Source: Strongylocentrotus droebachiensis
Taxonomy: Eukaryota > Echinodermata > Echinoidea > Camarodonta > Strongylocentrotidae
Direction: 5' to 3'
Length of the DNA stretch: 64,000 nt
Assembly: GCA_035222895.1 (NCBI GenBank)
Contig: JAVYIG010007494.1
Coordinates: forward strand, 37,309 to 101,308
Part shown: piece after piece, positions 10,701 to 21,700 of the stretch
Position numbering within the stretch: position 1 is the first letter of the stretch
Layout: every line of letters begins with the position of its first letter
Program-made: the position numbers and the translations under genes
The notes under the pieces: generated by a model
The model's database searches: none
What the model saw: the letters and a program-made list of their open reading frames with translations, nothing else
What the model was told of the DNA's origin: nothing

Positions 10701-12621
10701 TTTATAATTTTATAATTTCATCCGTTTGCTTCTCCTGCTTTCTTCTAGAGTAGTTTGCTATCAAAGTTGCATTTCCTTTTAAACATAGTTTAAACGAATT
10801 GACAGAATGTGTTAAAGAATTGCCATACATTTTAAGGAATAATGGGATAGCATCAATTGATGTACTCAAATTGTTATACTCGACTATGCAAACAGTAATT
10901 TCAGTCTTGCCCGACATAGTATAAAAAGCTTGATTTTGTTCATAAGAACGATTTGCAAGAGACTACAATGTTTCATGACCAAAGATTCTAGTAAGAAACA
11001 TTTGCATACTTAAGTTATCTTTTAGACGCTTTATAGTACACTTGTTTTATGATCTTTCTTCATACACGATACACCAGTATCATATATCGTCCAGTCTCAC
11101 CTCATTGATTAGCCACATCCTGTGTTTTGGACCAACATCCATCTGGTTAGTTTCATCCAGTATTTCTTCAATAGACAGTGGGTATGAATCCCCTTGTTGA
11201 TGACGCACCTTTACACCCGAAGAGGAAAACCAAGACAGAAAGAGAGAGGGAGGGAGTGAGAGAGGGAGTGAGAGAGGGAGGGAGAGAGAGGGAGGGAGAG
11301 AGAGAGGGAAATGGAAAGGGGGAGGGGGAGGAGAGAGAGAAAAAATTGAAATATGAATTGTTACCAACCAGTATTCATAAGCTTCAAATGTTGACGCACA
11401 CAATGTTCACAAATTCAAAATGCCACCGCTCAAATTAGCAATCACTTTAAACCACAATTTTCTTGCTGCCTAAAGATATGGAGCCCCAAGTAATCCCCAA
11501 TGAATCTTACCTCAACCAATGACCTTAATCCAGAAATGTATTGGAATGTGTAATGTGATGTATGACATTGTTCATTAAAAAACATAACAGATTTGTATGT
11601 ATTACTGCTGTTATACGTACAAATGTCTCATTTGCTGCAACTTGTCATAACCTGTTGCTATGCCTGATATCCTGATCATGGGATATTATCATGATATATA
11701 AAGAAATTAAAGAAGCATGCTGTAGACCCTTAGGCCTACTACATGTATCTTTATCGTGATAAACCTTTATTGATGCCCTTTTGGAATATGCCAATTGTCC
11801 AAAAATGTTGCATTTTCACTGATATGAATGTATTATTATTAATCAAATTTACATATCTATTTTATCTACCAGGTATTATAATTATAAAAGAATCTGCAAT
11901 TCGGCCACCTGGCCGCAAATGATTCCTTATAAATAAACCGTTTTCAATAAATGAATAATTAAGGGAAATCGTCACTCACCTTCATGTGGTTAACAACTTT
12001 TGCCAGAATACCAAACTTTTGCTTGGAACTACCAGCATGCGTCTTATAGTTCAGGCCTGTGGATGCTCTGCTGGAGCCTGCCAAGGAGAAGAAAAAAACA
12101 TCAGGAAATAAAACAATAATGTTAAAGAACATTAACAACAACTTATTAGTATCATTGTATCCATGCAGTATTCATTTCCTCTATTTAGCACATGTAGTAT
12201 TTAATTTACATCAATCCTTAATAAATCATAGCAATTCATTATATGACATCCTTAAAAGAGAAAGAGTAAGAGAGACAGATTGAGAATATGAAGATATTTT
12301 TTTAATAAGTGAATTAAACTGGATTTAGAAAACATTTACTTTCTAAAATTATAAATGAAAAATATTTAAGCGGTGTGTAGACACAAGTAAGCAGTGTGTA
12401 GACACAAGTCAGTCTAAATAAGACTGAAGTGAAATAATTGTATCAAATTCAATGTTGGCACTGCTATACCCACCTGGTTCTGAAAAGCCAGAGCCTGGTC
12501 TCTTTTTCTTGGGTGGTGGTTCTTTAGATGATCCTGCTTTTGGTCTCTTTTTCTCAACAACTGGTTGAGATTTTGCCCTCTTTAAGAAGGACTCCCTCTC
12601 TCTCAAAAGTGCTTGATCCAT
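2280..12621 (-). CDS. GTF2E2: General transcription factor IIE subunit 2 (TFIIE beta)
   Basis: Seven coding exons: 12621-12474, 12077-11980, 11208-11101, 6196-6014, 4079-3980, 3417-3302, 2387-2280. They join in phase into 286 codons plus TAA; human TFIIE beta has 291 residues. TFIIE beta pairs with TFIIE alpha in the RNA polymerase II preinitiation complex, where it helps recruit TFIIH and open the promoter. Visible landmarks in order: the MDQALLRERESFLKRA N-terminus, a basic Lys/Ser/Pro linker, the first winged helix (KFGILAKVVNHMK, SIEEILDETNQMDVG), the second winged helix (GKYLFKPAFNVRN, HDQRGLGGIMMEDV), LDEEKIQEYLKKQGI, and the basic tail KFKTHNDHISEVLKDYSE. An in-frame TAA lies 12 bases upstream of the ATG, and a 5' UTR exon begins at an acceptor near 12645. 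Introns carry a LINE nest, a MITE and an array of exon-4 fragments. Identification is secure. Confidence 0.95.
3700..3925. repeat. Dispersed SINE-like repeat in a GTF2E2 intron
   Basis: Starts at a (TAA)n stretch (about 3704-3720), followed by a TATAGCGCATAATACG-type motif and a GTACCCGTTTACCTCACCTGGGTTGAGTG-like core. This layout is familiar from dispersed repeats of marine invertebrates. No coding potential. The limits are approximate and the family is not named. Confidence 0.4.
4390..5345. mobile_element. Non-autonomous DNA element with an internal minisatellite
   Basis: The two ends are inverted copies: AGGGGCATTTACACTGTCA at 4390 and its complement at the right end (AGGCGCATTTATACTGTCA read inwards from 5345). 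AAT flanks both sides, a possible 3-bp target duplication. Both arms carry repeated motifs of the type AAACACGCCAAAA and ACATCGCGA. The middle (about 4640-5185) is a purine-rich minisatellite with units of roughly 40-65 bases. The long minus-strand open frames across it simply translate this repeat (phenylalanine, leucine and serine runs) and are not genes. Superfamily not assigned. Confidence 0.6.
5420..6013 (-). repeat. Tandem array of partial GTF2E2 exon-4 copies
   Basis: About four head-to-tail units of roughly 140 bases lie directly downstream of (and matching) the 3' half of GTF2E2 exon 4 (6196-6014). Each repeats the codons for LKRHHQCGLGGIMMEDVME and SLPHAKVG, followed by the 5' splice site GAG/GTAAGG, with about 55 bases of intron between units. 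The units nearest the exon are almost identical. The farthest (about 5428-5565) has diverged, mostly by conservative changes (M to T, E to D, V to I). The units lack a convincing polypyrimidine acceptor; an AG/GTGAATTG lies just before the coding part. They are best read as pseudo-exons or possible alternative cassettes. Confidence 0.85.
6682..6872. mobile_element. Left part of a split TTAA-type MITE
   Basis: Begins after TTAA (6678-6681) with AGGTAATACAAAGTTTTGG. The sequence matches the inverted intact copy at 42291-42792. The other half continues at 10368-10683, so the two parts are one element interrupted by the LINE between them. TTAA target choice is typical of piggyBac- or Kolobok-type elements; which one is not shown. 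Confidence 0.75.
7147..7803. repeat. Composite repeat inserted in the LINE
   Basis: It interrupts the RT frame between WYEVA and LIQIP. The left end reads TGTAACATCACGGATATC and the right end GACTACA, with GC on each side. Inner segments carry several GTTTAACCG-type inverted motifs, and a sequence related to the left end recurs, inverted, at about 42897-42966. The middle contains long A and T runs (7219-7284, 7647-7731) and a piece of another LINE on the minus strand. The length of the A/T runs may be unreliable in the assembly. Confidence 0.55.
7330..7526 (-). pseudogene. Fragment of a second LINE reverse transcriptase
   Basis: On the minus strand, codons for SWFESNLCNRSHHLN, then a few stop codons, then QGSVLGPLLFLIYINDL are visible. 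This is the usual spacing of the RT region just before the catalytic YADD box in CR1/L2/Jockey-like LINEs. The piece is short, contains in-frame stops and lacks the YADD box, so it is a relic carried inside the repeat at 7147-7803. Confidence 0.65.
10368..10683. mobile_element. Right part of the split TTAA-type MITE
   Basis: Continues the element interrupted at 6872. It ends with CCAAAACTTTGTATTACCT followed by TTAA (10684-10687), the mirror image of the left end at 6682. It matches the corresponding half of the copy at 42291-42792 through the GAGCACCGGTAAA and TTTTTCTCGAAAGCAG region. Confidence 0.75.
11225..11340. repeat. GA-rich microsatellite beside GTF2E2 exon 3
   Basis: Irregular (GA)n/(GGGA)n tract. 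On the transcribed minus strand it forms a run of over 100 pyrimidines ending about 20 bases before the exon 3 acceptor (AG at 11210-11209), so it may act as an extended polypyrimidine tract. Confidence 0.8.
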
Positions 12622-12644
12622 GCTGGCAGGTGATTATGAAGAAG

Positions 12645-13992
12645 TCTGCAAATATAAACAAGGGAAGTGAGGATTGCTAAATACATGTATATTTTCTTTT
12701 TTTACATATACATGTACATGTATGTGGCGAATTGGTTGGGTTATTGATCTCACCTGGACATTCTCATATTATTCAGTAGTCCATATTAGCTGTAGTTCAG
12801 AAAATATATTTTTTTAAATTCACAGAAGAATTAAAAAGATTTGCCTGCGTGACTACTACAGAGTACGGTACAGGTAAAACTTCTCCCAGCTCCAGGAAAC
12901 TATTGAAAAAATTGCTAATCATTCTATTAAATGGAAAATAACTTTATGGAACAGTCAACAAAATTACAAAAATAATAGTAGACTTCTACTTCTAGACCTC
13001 TATAGCTACTCTGAATATGATTGGAACAGGAACACAATTTGAGAAAGATAATCAAGCTCGAGTTTAACTTTAAACTTTAATTTAGCCAGTAGACTTCTGA
13101 GTAATAAATTTAGACTAAATGTGTTGTATGTGGCAGTCGTTCATTCGATATAGTCTAGATCTAGATGAATTTAACCAAGGAATGGACCTAGGTTTATGAT
13201 TTAACATATATTCTTCTAGTCTAGATTTACATTGTTAGATTTGAACATAAATTTCGTTTTAATGAGATAAAACAGTGAACGCAAATATAAATAGGCAGTC
13301 GTTCCATCACTCAACTAGTAGAACTAGAAGCCACAATCACTTGCTGCAGCTCAGCTCCGCATTGGCACGCAAGATCAAGAGCTAGGCCAGAGGCAGAGGC
13401 AAGCCCAATGGGATAGGAGTGGATCCTTGAGGCTTGAGGCAGGCGCTCGCGCTCCCCCACTCCAAGCCACCAGCACTGCCCTCAGCTCGCGGTGTCTGAA
13501 CACAACAAAGATCCCGAGACCTATTTCTAGGCCCGGTAGGCCGAACAAAGCCGATAATATATAAGGATTTCTGGAGGGTTCACACGACATGTCATGAAAA
13601 ATTTTAAACTTCAACATCATATCATTTCAACAATTTTGATTTAAAGGTCGATACTCACCAACTATTAAGATTCAAGACGGTATTTTACTCCAAAACATGG
13701 GTACCGTCGACGCGTCGTGTAGTCGTCGCTTTCCAGGTCCAATTTACATAGTTTACTTCCAAGACTTCGCATGCCATTATGTGTCAAAGAAAATAAAACA
13801 ATTTTCAATATCAAATCTCTCAGTTTAGGACATAAAAGGTCATCGATCACAGTAAGACTTATGGAAAAATTAATATATTTTCCCTGTATCATTCTAAGAA
13901 AGTCTAACATATTCAAATAGATCTACGGTTTGGGTTTTCATGACACAAATAGCAAGATAATTTATGTAGTTTTGCAGGTAGACTAGCATCAG
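12645..13992. promoter_or_regulatory. Head-to-head intergenic region between GTF2E2 and the GT49 gene
   Basis: GTF2E2 runs left from 12621 and the glycosyltransferase runs right from 13993, so about 1.35 kb holds both promoters and the non-coding first exon of GTF2E2 (its last 5' UTR acceptor is near 12645). A GC-richer patch with several CpGs sits at about 13350-13560. I see no clear TATA box for either gene. A shared bidirectional promoter is an inference from layout. Confidence 0.45.
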
Positions 13993-15681
13993 ATGAAAAT
14001 GGCTTCGTCCACTGATCACAAAACGGGGCTTCTCCATCTTCATTTTCGCCGTATTCATGTCAAAAGAGTGATATGGTGCTTGTTCATCATTTTAACAATA
14101 TCATTAGTGCTAATGTACATGAATGTTGTTTCTATTCTAGATGAAGAGAATAATGGAAGGTAAGCTGAGCTGATTGAATGATTAATGGTTTGAGCTGAGT
14201 GGATGATGGCAAGATGATGATGCTGATAATGATAATGCCAGCTGTATGTGCAGTGCAGTGCAGGGTACGTGTGGGTGCACTGTGGTTAGTGGTGGTGCGC
14301 GGTGCATCTAATGACAGGTGGCCAGTGGCTGTGCATCTAGGTCTATACATAGATAGCTGCTGTGTGTTATTTCTAAAATTGATCTGTTCTTCTTTTGGTT
14401 GCCATTGCAAATGTGAAAATTAGCAGGTTCCCGATTCAAAGTCGATGGGCCTACATGTGGATGGTGATGAAAATGATGTGATGATGATGAGGAGGACAAT
14501 GATGATGCATGATAAAGATGCAATTGTTGATGATGTAATTAGATGATGTCTCGTAACAGCGATAATGATAAAAAAAATTACTGAATGTACGTGATCGCGA
14601 TGATGATGATGATGGTGAATAGTGATCATGATGACAGAAACAATGAGAAAAGGGGAATGTGACCATGATCATCATCAATTCAAATGTAACCATTGGCATT
14701 AATGCTGTTATTGATCAGATTAGTACAGTAAATATAAATCGGATGCCCAGTTGATATGAATAGTGGATGTGAATATTATTAACCCCAAACTTGTCTATGG
14801 AGTATTATTCCTCATATTGGATATTTGATATTCCTCATATTGAAAAGATATATATTTCAAATTCACAAGATCGATGAGAAAATCACTTGGTTATCTGATA
14901 CATTGGTTTGAATAATTACAAATCATTATCTTTGTGTATTGTGTTTGATATCTCAGAGTCCAGAAAGATCCGTTTGAGAGCCGACAGGCCGACCAGAGGG
15001 ACGATGCAGCTGTAGATCAGGACGACTTCGGTGACCTGGGTGACCTCCAGGAAAGGTCAATGAACTTGTTATCAAGTCGTATCATTGATGCATCCGAGAT
15101 CAGCATCGAGGGTTGGTGGATGTCTCATGCAAGGTGGGATTACGAAGTGGACTGCGATGCTGGGAGAAAAGGACTTTGTGCTAAGGTTAGTGGTGGACCT
15201 ATCCTTGTCGAGTGTGAGACAGCTAGAACTTATATTTTGTTTTTAATGTATGACTCGGGAGGGTCTTTTCTCTTTAACCTTTACTGTACTGGGCTGGGCT
15301 ATTTTGAGCACCTCGTGACCCTATGATCTCGGTTGTCGAAAGTCTGATGAACACAAAAATGTGCATGTTAGTAGATATTTACGTAAGGAACAAGATGGTA
15401 TAATTAGTTTTTTCCTAATATGCAAATTTTTGTCATTATAGCTTTTTGAAGTCGCGGTGCAAAGCTGTGCATTATCAGCATCGACATCATAACCCTTCAA
15501 TTTGTTACACTTTCATGATATATCTATAATGCAGTTCCAAAGAAGAACGGGGTTAATAAAGCTCTTTTTTATGATAATGATAATTATGATTGCTATGGTT
15601 ATGGTATTAATGGCTCATGAACAATAACAGGCTCTGTTTCCATAATCCATTGATCATTTTCTGATGTATTTCTTTTGTTAT

Positions 15682-15714
<33 letters not shown>

Positions 15715-18700
15715 CAATCTTCTTTTCTTTCTACTCCATGCACTGACATCTTTCTACAGGTTCTGAAAGTAGCATGCAGTCCAGATAGTGTGAGGTCCAT
15801 CTACCAATTCTTGCCTGTAAGTCTTAGATCAGTAAATATTTCTTGTAACATTTCTTCTTTGAAGAAGTCCAAAGATGTATTATTAACTCGATATGTCCCT
15901 TAATGGTTCACCAAACAATTCAAATTAATATTAAAATAATTTAGTCAGGTGCAATAACTGAAATAGTTGCATTACTAATAATGTGATCAAATCTTGTTTT
16001 ATTGTGTATGTTGCCGCTTCATGACTGAAAGTATTTTTGAGATTTCAATTGAAATAGATGATGAAGCCTAATACCCATGAGGTCCTAAATGTTTTAGTAT
16101 CAGATTTTTTTGTTGATTTTTAGTGTTTGGATCAGTTATAGTTTATAAAGTGATTGAATGAATGAGGGAATGAATAATGAACAAATGAATGATAAATTGA
16201 CAGATTGATGGTTCGACGAATGACTGGATTTTTAAATTGATGGATGAATAGATGAATATATGAATTAATAAATGAAGGAATAAATGAACCAACAAATATT
16301 TGGCTAAGTAGGATTAGATTCATTTTTCAGTTGGAATACTTCTGTTGCATTTTGTTTTCATGGCAGGTAAATCCTCATGTCAGGTTAAAAAGACTTCACT
16401 TTTCCGCTAAAAGTGCATCAACGAATTTAAAGAGATCTCCAGAATCTGTGAGTAGCAATCTTTTCTTTACTGTATTTTGCAACAAAGGTATAAGATATGA
16501 TTAGCACATTGTATGTTTTGAAATCTAGGTGGATAATGTCATCCTATGGACCCTCATTCTTGTACAAGTATGACATAGAAATATTTTGCGTTCCTTCGTT
16601 ACATATTTTGATGAGCATCTTGCTTATGTTAGATGTAGATACGATTCCCTTTTTAAAGATACCCCCACCCTGCCCCGCCCCAAGTTGATATTCCATTACA
16701 CTATTCTGCAGTTGATTAACAAAACCCAATGTTAAAGGTAGTTAATGTTGTTTGGAACTATGATTATTCCCCCTGCCCCCTTTGTGTGTGTGTGGGGAGG
16801 GGGATATTTTATATGTGCTTTTTAGAAAAGGTAACTGAAAATAACAGAAGTGAGCTTCATTGACTTCTTTTAATATTATTTAAAAAAAAGTTGTGCATGA
16901 TTATGAGTGGACTATGTAATTTGCATTAAGCCTGCACATTATATTTATTTCAAGAGAGAAATATCAAGAATATATATCTTTTATTTTGGACAGGGAGGAG
17001 CAACAACGTATAGTGCAATAGCTTTGTTGAAATATACTGATGATAGTACAGAGAGATTAAGGTGAGTGCCATATATGTGTAGTTTTAGTTTTGAATATTA
17101 AAGGATGCCCAATTCAGTCAACAATAGCTTTTTATACAACTCACTCCTAGATCCTGATCAAATAATTGGTCAAACGCGGTCAAGTTGGATTATTTACTGA
17201 GACTGTTCAACTTTTTTTTCATGAAGAAGCGTACAGTAGTTTCCAGTACAATCCAACAATCTTTAAGTATGCTATGCACAGCAGTGCACGTAGAGGTTAA
17301 TGCACTAATACTGCGTGTGCACCTATACCTGCGTAACACTAGGTGTAAACATGACTAGAGATAGGTGCACTTATTTCTGTGTGCGGGTTAAAGTGAGCCT
17401 AATAAACTTTGGATTTATTTGTCGGCGAAAATGATATGAGCAAATCTGGAAATTAATTCTTTATAAACCAAATAACAAGGATCTAGGAGTTTTGTTTTAT
17501 ACTAAAAAAATTATGCCATTTTTCATTTTTTCATTTCAGGATCTGTCCGCTCTTGTTGAGTCTGTTTAATGCATACAGCTTCAACTTGAGTGTGGAAAGA
17601 TAGTATCATGAACTCATTCCTGTGCATCATGTGTGTTATTGTATGAGTGCAAGTGGTCTAAAGACACTCGCTTGTTGATTTTATCATAGAATATTGTAAG
17701 AATATAAAGAAGTTTAATAAGTGGTGCTTTCTGTCAAGATGTACATCGTCAACTCATCTATTGTGTATGTTTCTCCTACAAATATGAAATAATGCAAATG
17801 TTTATTCTATTCATATCAATTATACCCATTAGTATTGTTTATTTTATGTTAATTCAATTTTCAGATTAGAATTTCCAGGTGGAACACATTCATTCTTGCC
17901 AGCAAAGATAAACAAGGTAAGGAGAAGTTAGAGTAATCAGATTTTTTTTATAATTGGGCAATTCCATTTGGGAAAGAGTTTTAGATAACATTGCAATAAA
18001 AATTGGAGTACCAGAAATACAGATGCTTGTAGGAAATGAGATACATGTACAAGACAATTTTATGAGCAGACAAAATATTAAAGTGCATCGTTAAAAATTG
18101 TGCATCTCCCAAAAAATAACTACTTTTTTGTCGCTTTGTATATCCATTTCTGCTATTAAAATAATCTGAAAATCAATTTCTGGTGTACGATACAGAAACC
18201 AATTAATGAGGTCAAATCACACTGCTGAAATGCATGTTATGAAACTGTAACGTGCAAGGGAAGTTTATCAGACTCTTCTGACCGAGACTTTTTGATAAAA
18301 CAATTCAGGTATGACATCCATTTTTACATAGTTAATTTGGTATAATTGATATAGAAATACCGATGGCATACTGCTTGACATGACTTCTCTTGCCCATTTT
18401 CTCAACAGACGCTGTCAATAGAGAAACAAGTAGAGAGCATCACAGTCATGCTCTGTTGTTATGGTTACAAAGGTCATATTAAGTTTAGTGACATACACCT
18501 CCATGCATTTAGTGGTAAGTATAACATACATTGGCACAGACTAAACAACAATGTAACCAACCCTTGTGTACTTTGTCTCAAGAATTTGTTGCTCTAACCA
18601 AGGAGTTAATATAGGTTGCTCTAACACTACATCGAAATTTAATGATATGTCATTGATAAATATATAACAAATTTTGTAGCTTGTGCAGAAACTAATCTAA

Positions 18701-21700
18701 TTCTCATTTGATCCAGAAATGAAAAATTGTAAAGTTTATATGTACTGTTGTCTTATACGTAAATAGAATCTCTATAACATTTTGTCTGTTTGGAGCCAGA
18801 AGGTTGTTAACTTTGTTCAGGTATATGATCTAATGCCCTTCTGGCTCCAAACTGATGTTATGTATTAATAATTATAAGATGATGACTTAAATCCTAATCA
18901 AATGATTGGTTGAAAGCGTACACGTGGCCAGGCATTTATTTTGCCTAACGCGTAATTTTGGTAATGACCGGTCATTACCCAACGGTCATTAACACATCTA
19001 GCTTGTTGCTGCTATCATAAGCGCAACTTTCGCGACACAAGTCAGAGGTCCAATATTAGACGCGCGCAAGGCAAGGTACGCCTCAATTTGCGCTTATTTT
19101 AAACCTTGTGTTATAAAAATGAGGATTTAAACCATTAGATTTAAACCTCCTTTGTGAATTCGGGCCTTTGAGTTTGATATGAGGGTGATTGATCAAATAA
19201 CAAGGATCCAAGTCATAATTTGATAAAACAAATAATACACATCATTTTGTTCGGGCATTATAAAATTACCTACACTCGGTACCTTTGAAAAAGTCTAACA
19301 CGCCCTCGGCTATCGCCTCGGGCGTGTTAGACTTTTCCAAAGGTACCTTGTGTGGGTAATTCTTACTAATGCCCTCACTGCTGTTTATTATTTGTATACT
19401 AATGCACTTGATAACCACGAATTTCCACTGAAAAATCACCACATACCTGTAAATGATTTCCATCTTGTTTTTGGTCCCTCATGCAGACATTCCTCCATCA
19501 CACACCCCTCTCACCCGAGATGAAATGGTTGTGCCCTGCACTCAGAGAAAGCCTGCATCCATTCCAAAGAAACCCTCCTACCGTACTGAGCATGTCTTAT
19601 CAGCCGACAACATGCAAATTGTAAGTCTTCTCAATATCAATTCCATTTTATTGCTTCTGTTTTGATTTTTAAAATCGCTCTATGGCGGAGGCATCATTTT
19701 CGACCGCACGCTGTCGAAGGTACATTTAGTTCTTAATGCGGAGGCATGCATGGAACAAAATGAGAAAACATCTGAACGGTTCACTGACAAAAAGGATTTT
19801 TTTTTCTCTTCAACAAGTCGACATAGTACAAGCAACAAGCAGCCTGTAGAAAATAATTGCCTTGATAGTGGTACCACATGTTACATATGAAAACTAATGT
19901 CTGTGTAGCTGTAGCAAGTTGAAAGAATGCTTTTTACTGCAGGGGAATGTTAAAATAGCTTCTCTGAGTTAACATCAATTTAACTTTGTTCACTGGACAT
20001 TTTATTTGAAATTCTGTTCAAAATGGACAAGAGATAAAACATCTTCATGTTCTTAGCTTATCCAGTGGCTAACTTTATATAACAAAGACATAAGTTTGAT
20101 ATTCCTAGCACATCGCCAATGTTAAAGTGTGCATGAGCTCATATGGATAACGAGATGTGTTTCTCATGCAGCCCTTTGATGATGTAACCCTCATCACCCA
20201 CGCCTCCCTGGATCGCATCGATGGCGTCTTGAGGATGCTCAACAGCTGGGATGCTCCTTGCTCCATCTCTCTCTACCTCCCCATCAAAGCTGATGAACGA
20301 GATGAAGACATCGAGTGGAAAAAGTAAGTCCCATGGGGTCTTTTACTGGGTGACCAGAAACTTCAGGAAGTGGTATCTGGCATGTTTATTGCTTCATTGT
20401 GTTCTTTAAAGCCCCACTGCACTACTTATAGCTACTTGTGCCCTCTATATAGCAAACAATGCCTAATCAGTGTCTATTGGTCCCCCATGATCCCCTTTTT
20501 CTTATGTTAATTGAGAGCTAATTTGATGAGATAACCACCTGTCAGTGACCTTTCAGGGAGGTCTAATCCCCCTGGCCAAACTAGTACAGACAGGCTTTAA
20601 GAGATGTTGGCTTATTCCATATGTGTTATGACCGAAAGCAAGCATATACGCAATTTGTGAATGCTGTTATTATTATCATTATATCGAATTCATCATCATG
20701 CATTATCATAATTATTTTCCTCTTTATCACTAAATCAGTATCGTCATCATCAACAATACTTTACTTTTTGAAGTTCATTTGTGTGAAGTTGAATTTATGT
20801 GTTTAATTTGAGATGTAACTCTGTAAGTTTTTATTTAAGTATACAGAGGTAAAATGTTTATAGTAGTGTGTGTTTTGATACACACGGCATGCCATAGGGA
20901 TATGTTTCAGATGTCTAACTATTTCATTGATTACTTTGCAGAATTTATGTTTTTAAGAAGATGAGAATCTTACAGACAAGAGCAGACATAGACCTAACAC
21001 TAGTGTATTCAAATACGGTAAGTACCGGTAGATTAATATTCATGCAGTTAATCAATGAATATAGGAATGCAAAAGGACACGTCTAAAAAGATCAAATGCC
21101 TATTATACTAATGTTGATTCAATTTATTTATTTTACTGAAGACTTTGATGAATAAAATGAACATCTTTAAAGAGAATTGGGAAAGTCTTGGGAGTTTTTT
21201 CCCCTCACCTCTGCTATTTTTCTAATGAAAAAGTGTACTTGTGTTGAATGAAATAATCCTTGGTAGTTCATTACAAGTGGTCATGAAGCAAAATGCAATG
21301 GGGAAAATGATGTTAAACAATGCAAGGGCTGATTAATTCCATGTTATTGTTAATGCTTATCATCTAGTTTTTAGATATGGAATTTTCAGTTTTATCACCT
21401 GTTTTATACTTTGTAAATATTACAGTCAAACCTACTTTAATGACCATCTGCTTCGAAAGACCACCTGTCTGTAAAGACCACTCTGCTTTTGCCTCCCTTG
21501 AGTGGTCTTTATATACAGTGTTCACTGTAATTATATATAACTATCTTTATTTCCTTCAGATGGAGGATATATACCCCATCAATTACATGAGGAATGTTGC
21601 AATAAGGTAGGTTTTGATTTGCTTTTTCTCTATGTTATAATTGCTCATGTGTCAAGATATGCCATTATGAAAGAAGAGATCTATCAAGATTGAAAGAAAC

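Noticed and set aside
10702..10917. 71-codon minus-strand frame beside the split MITE
   Set aside because: No family resemblance, no splice context and no partner exon.
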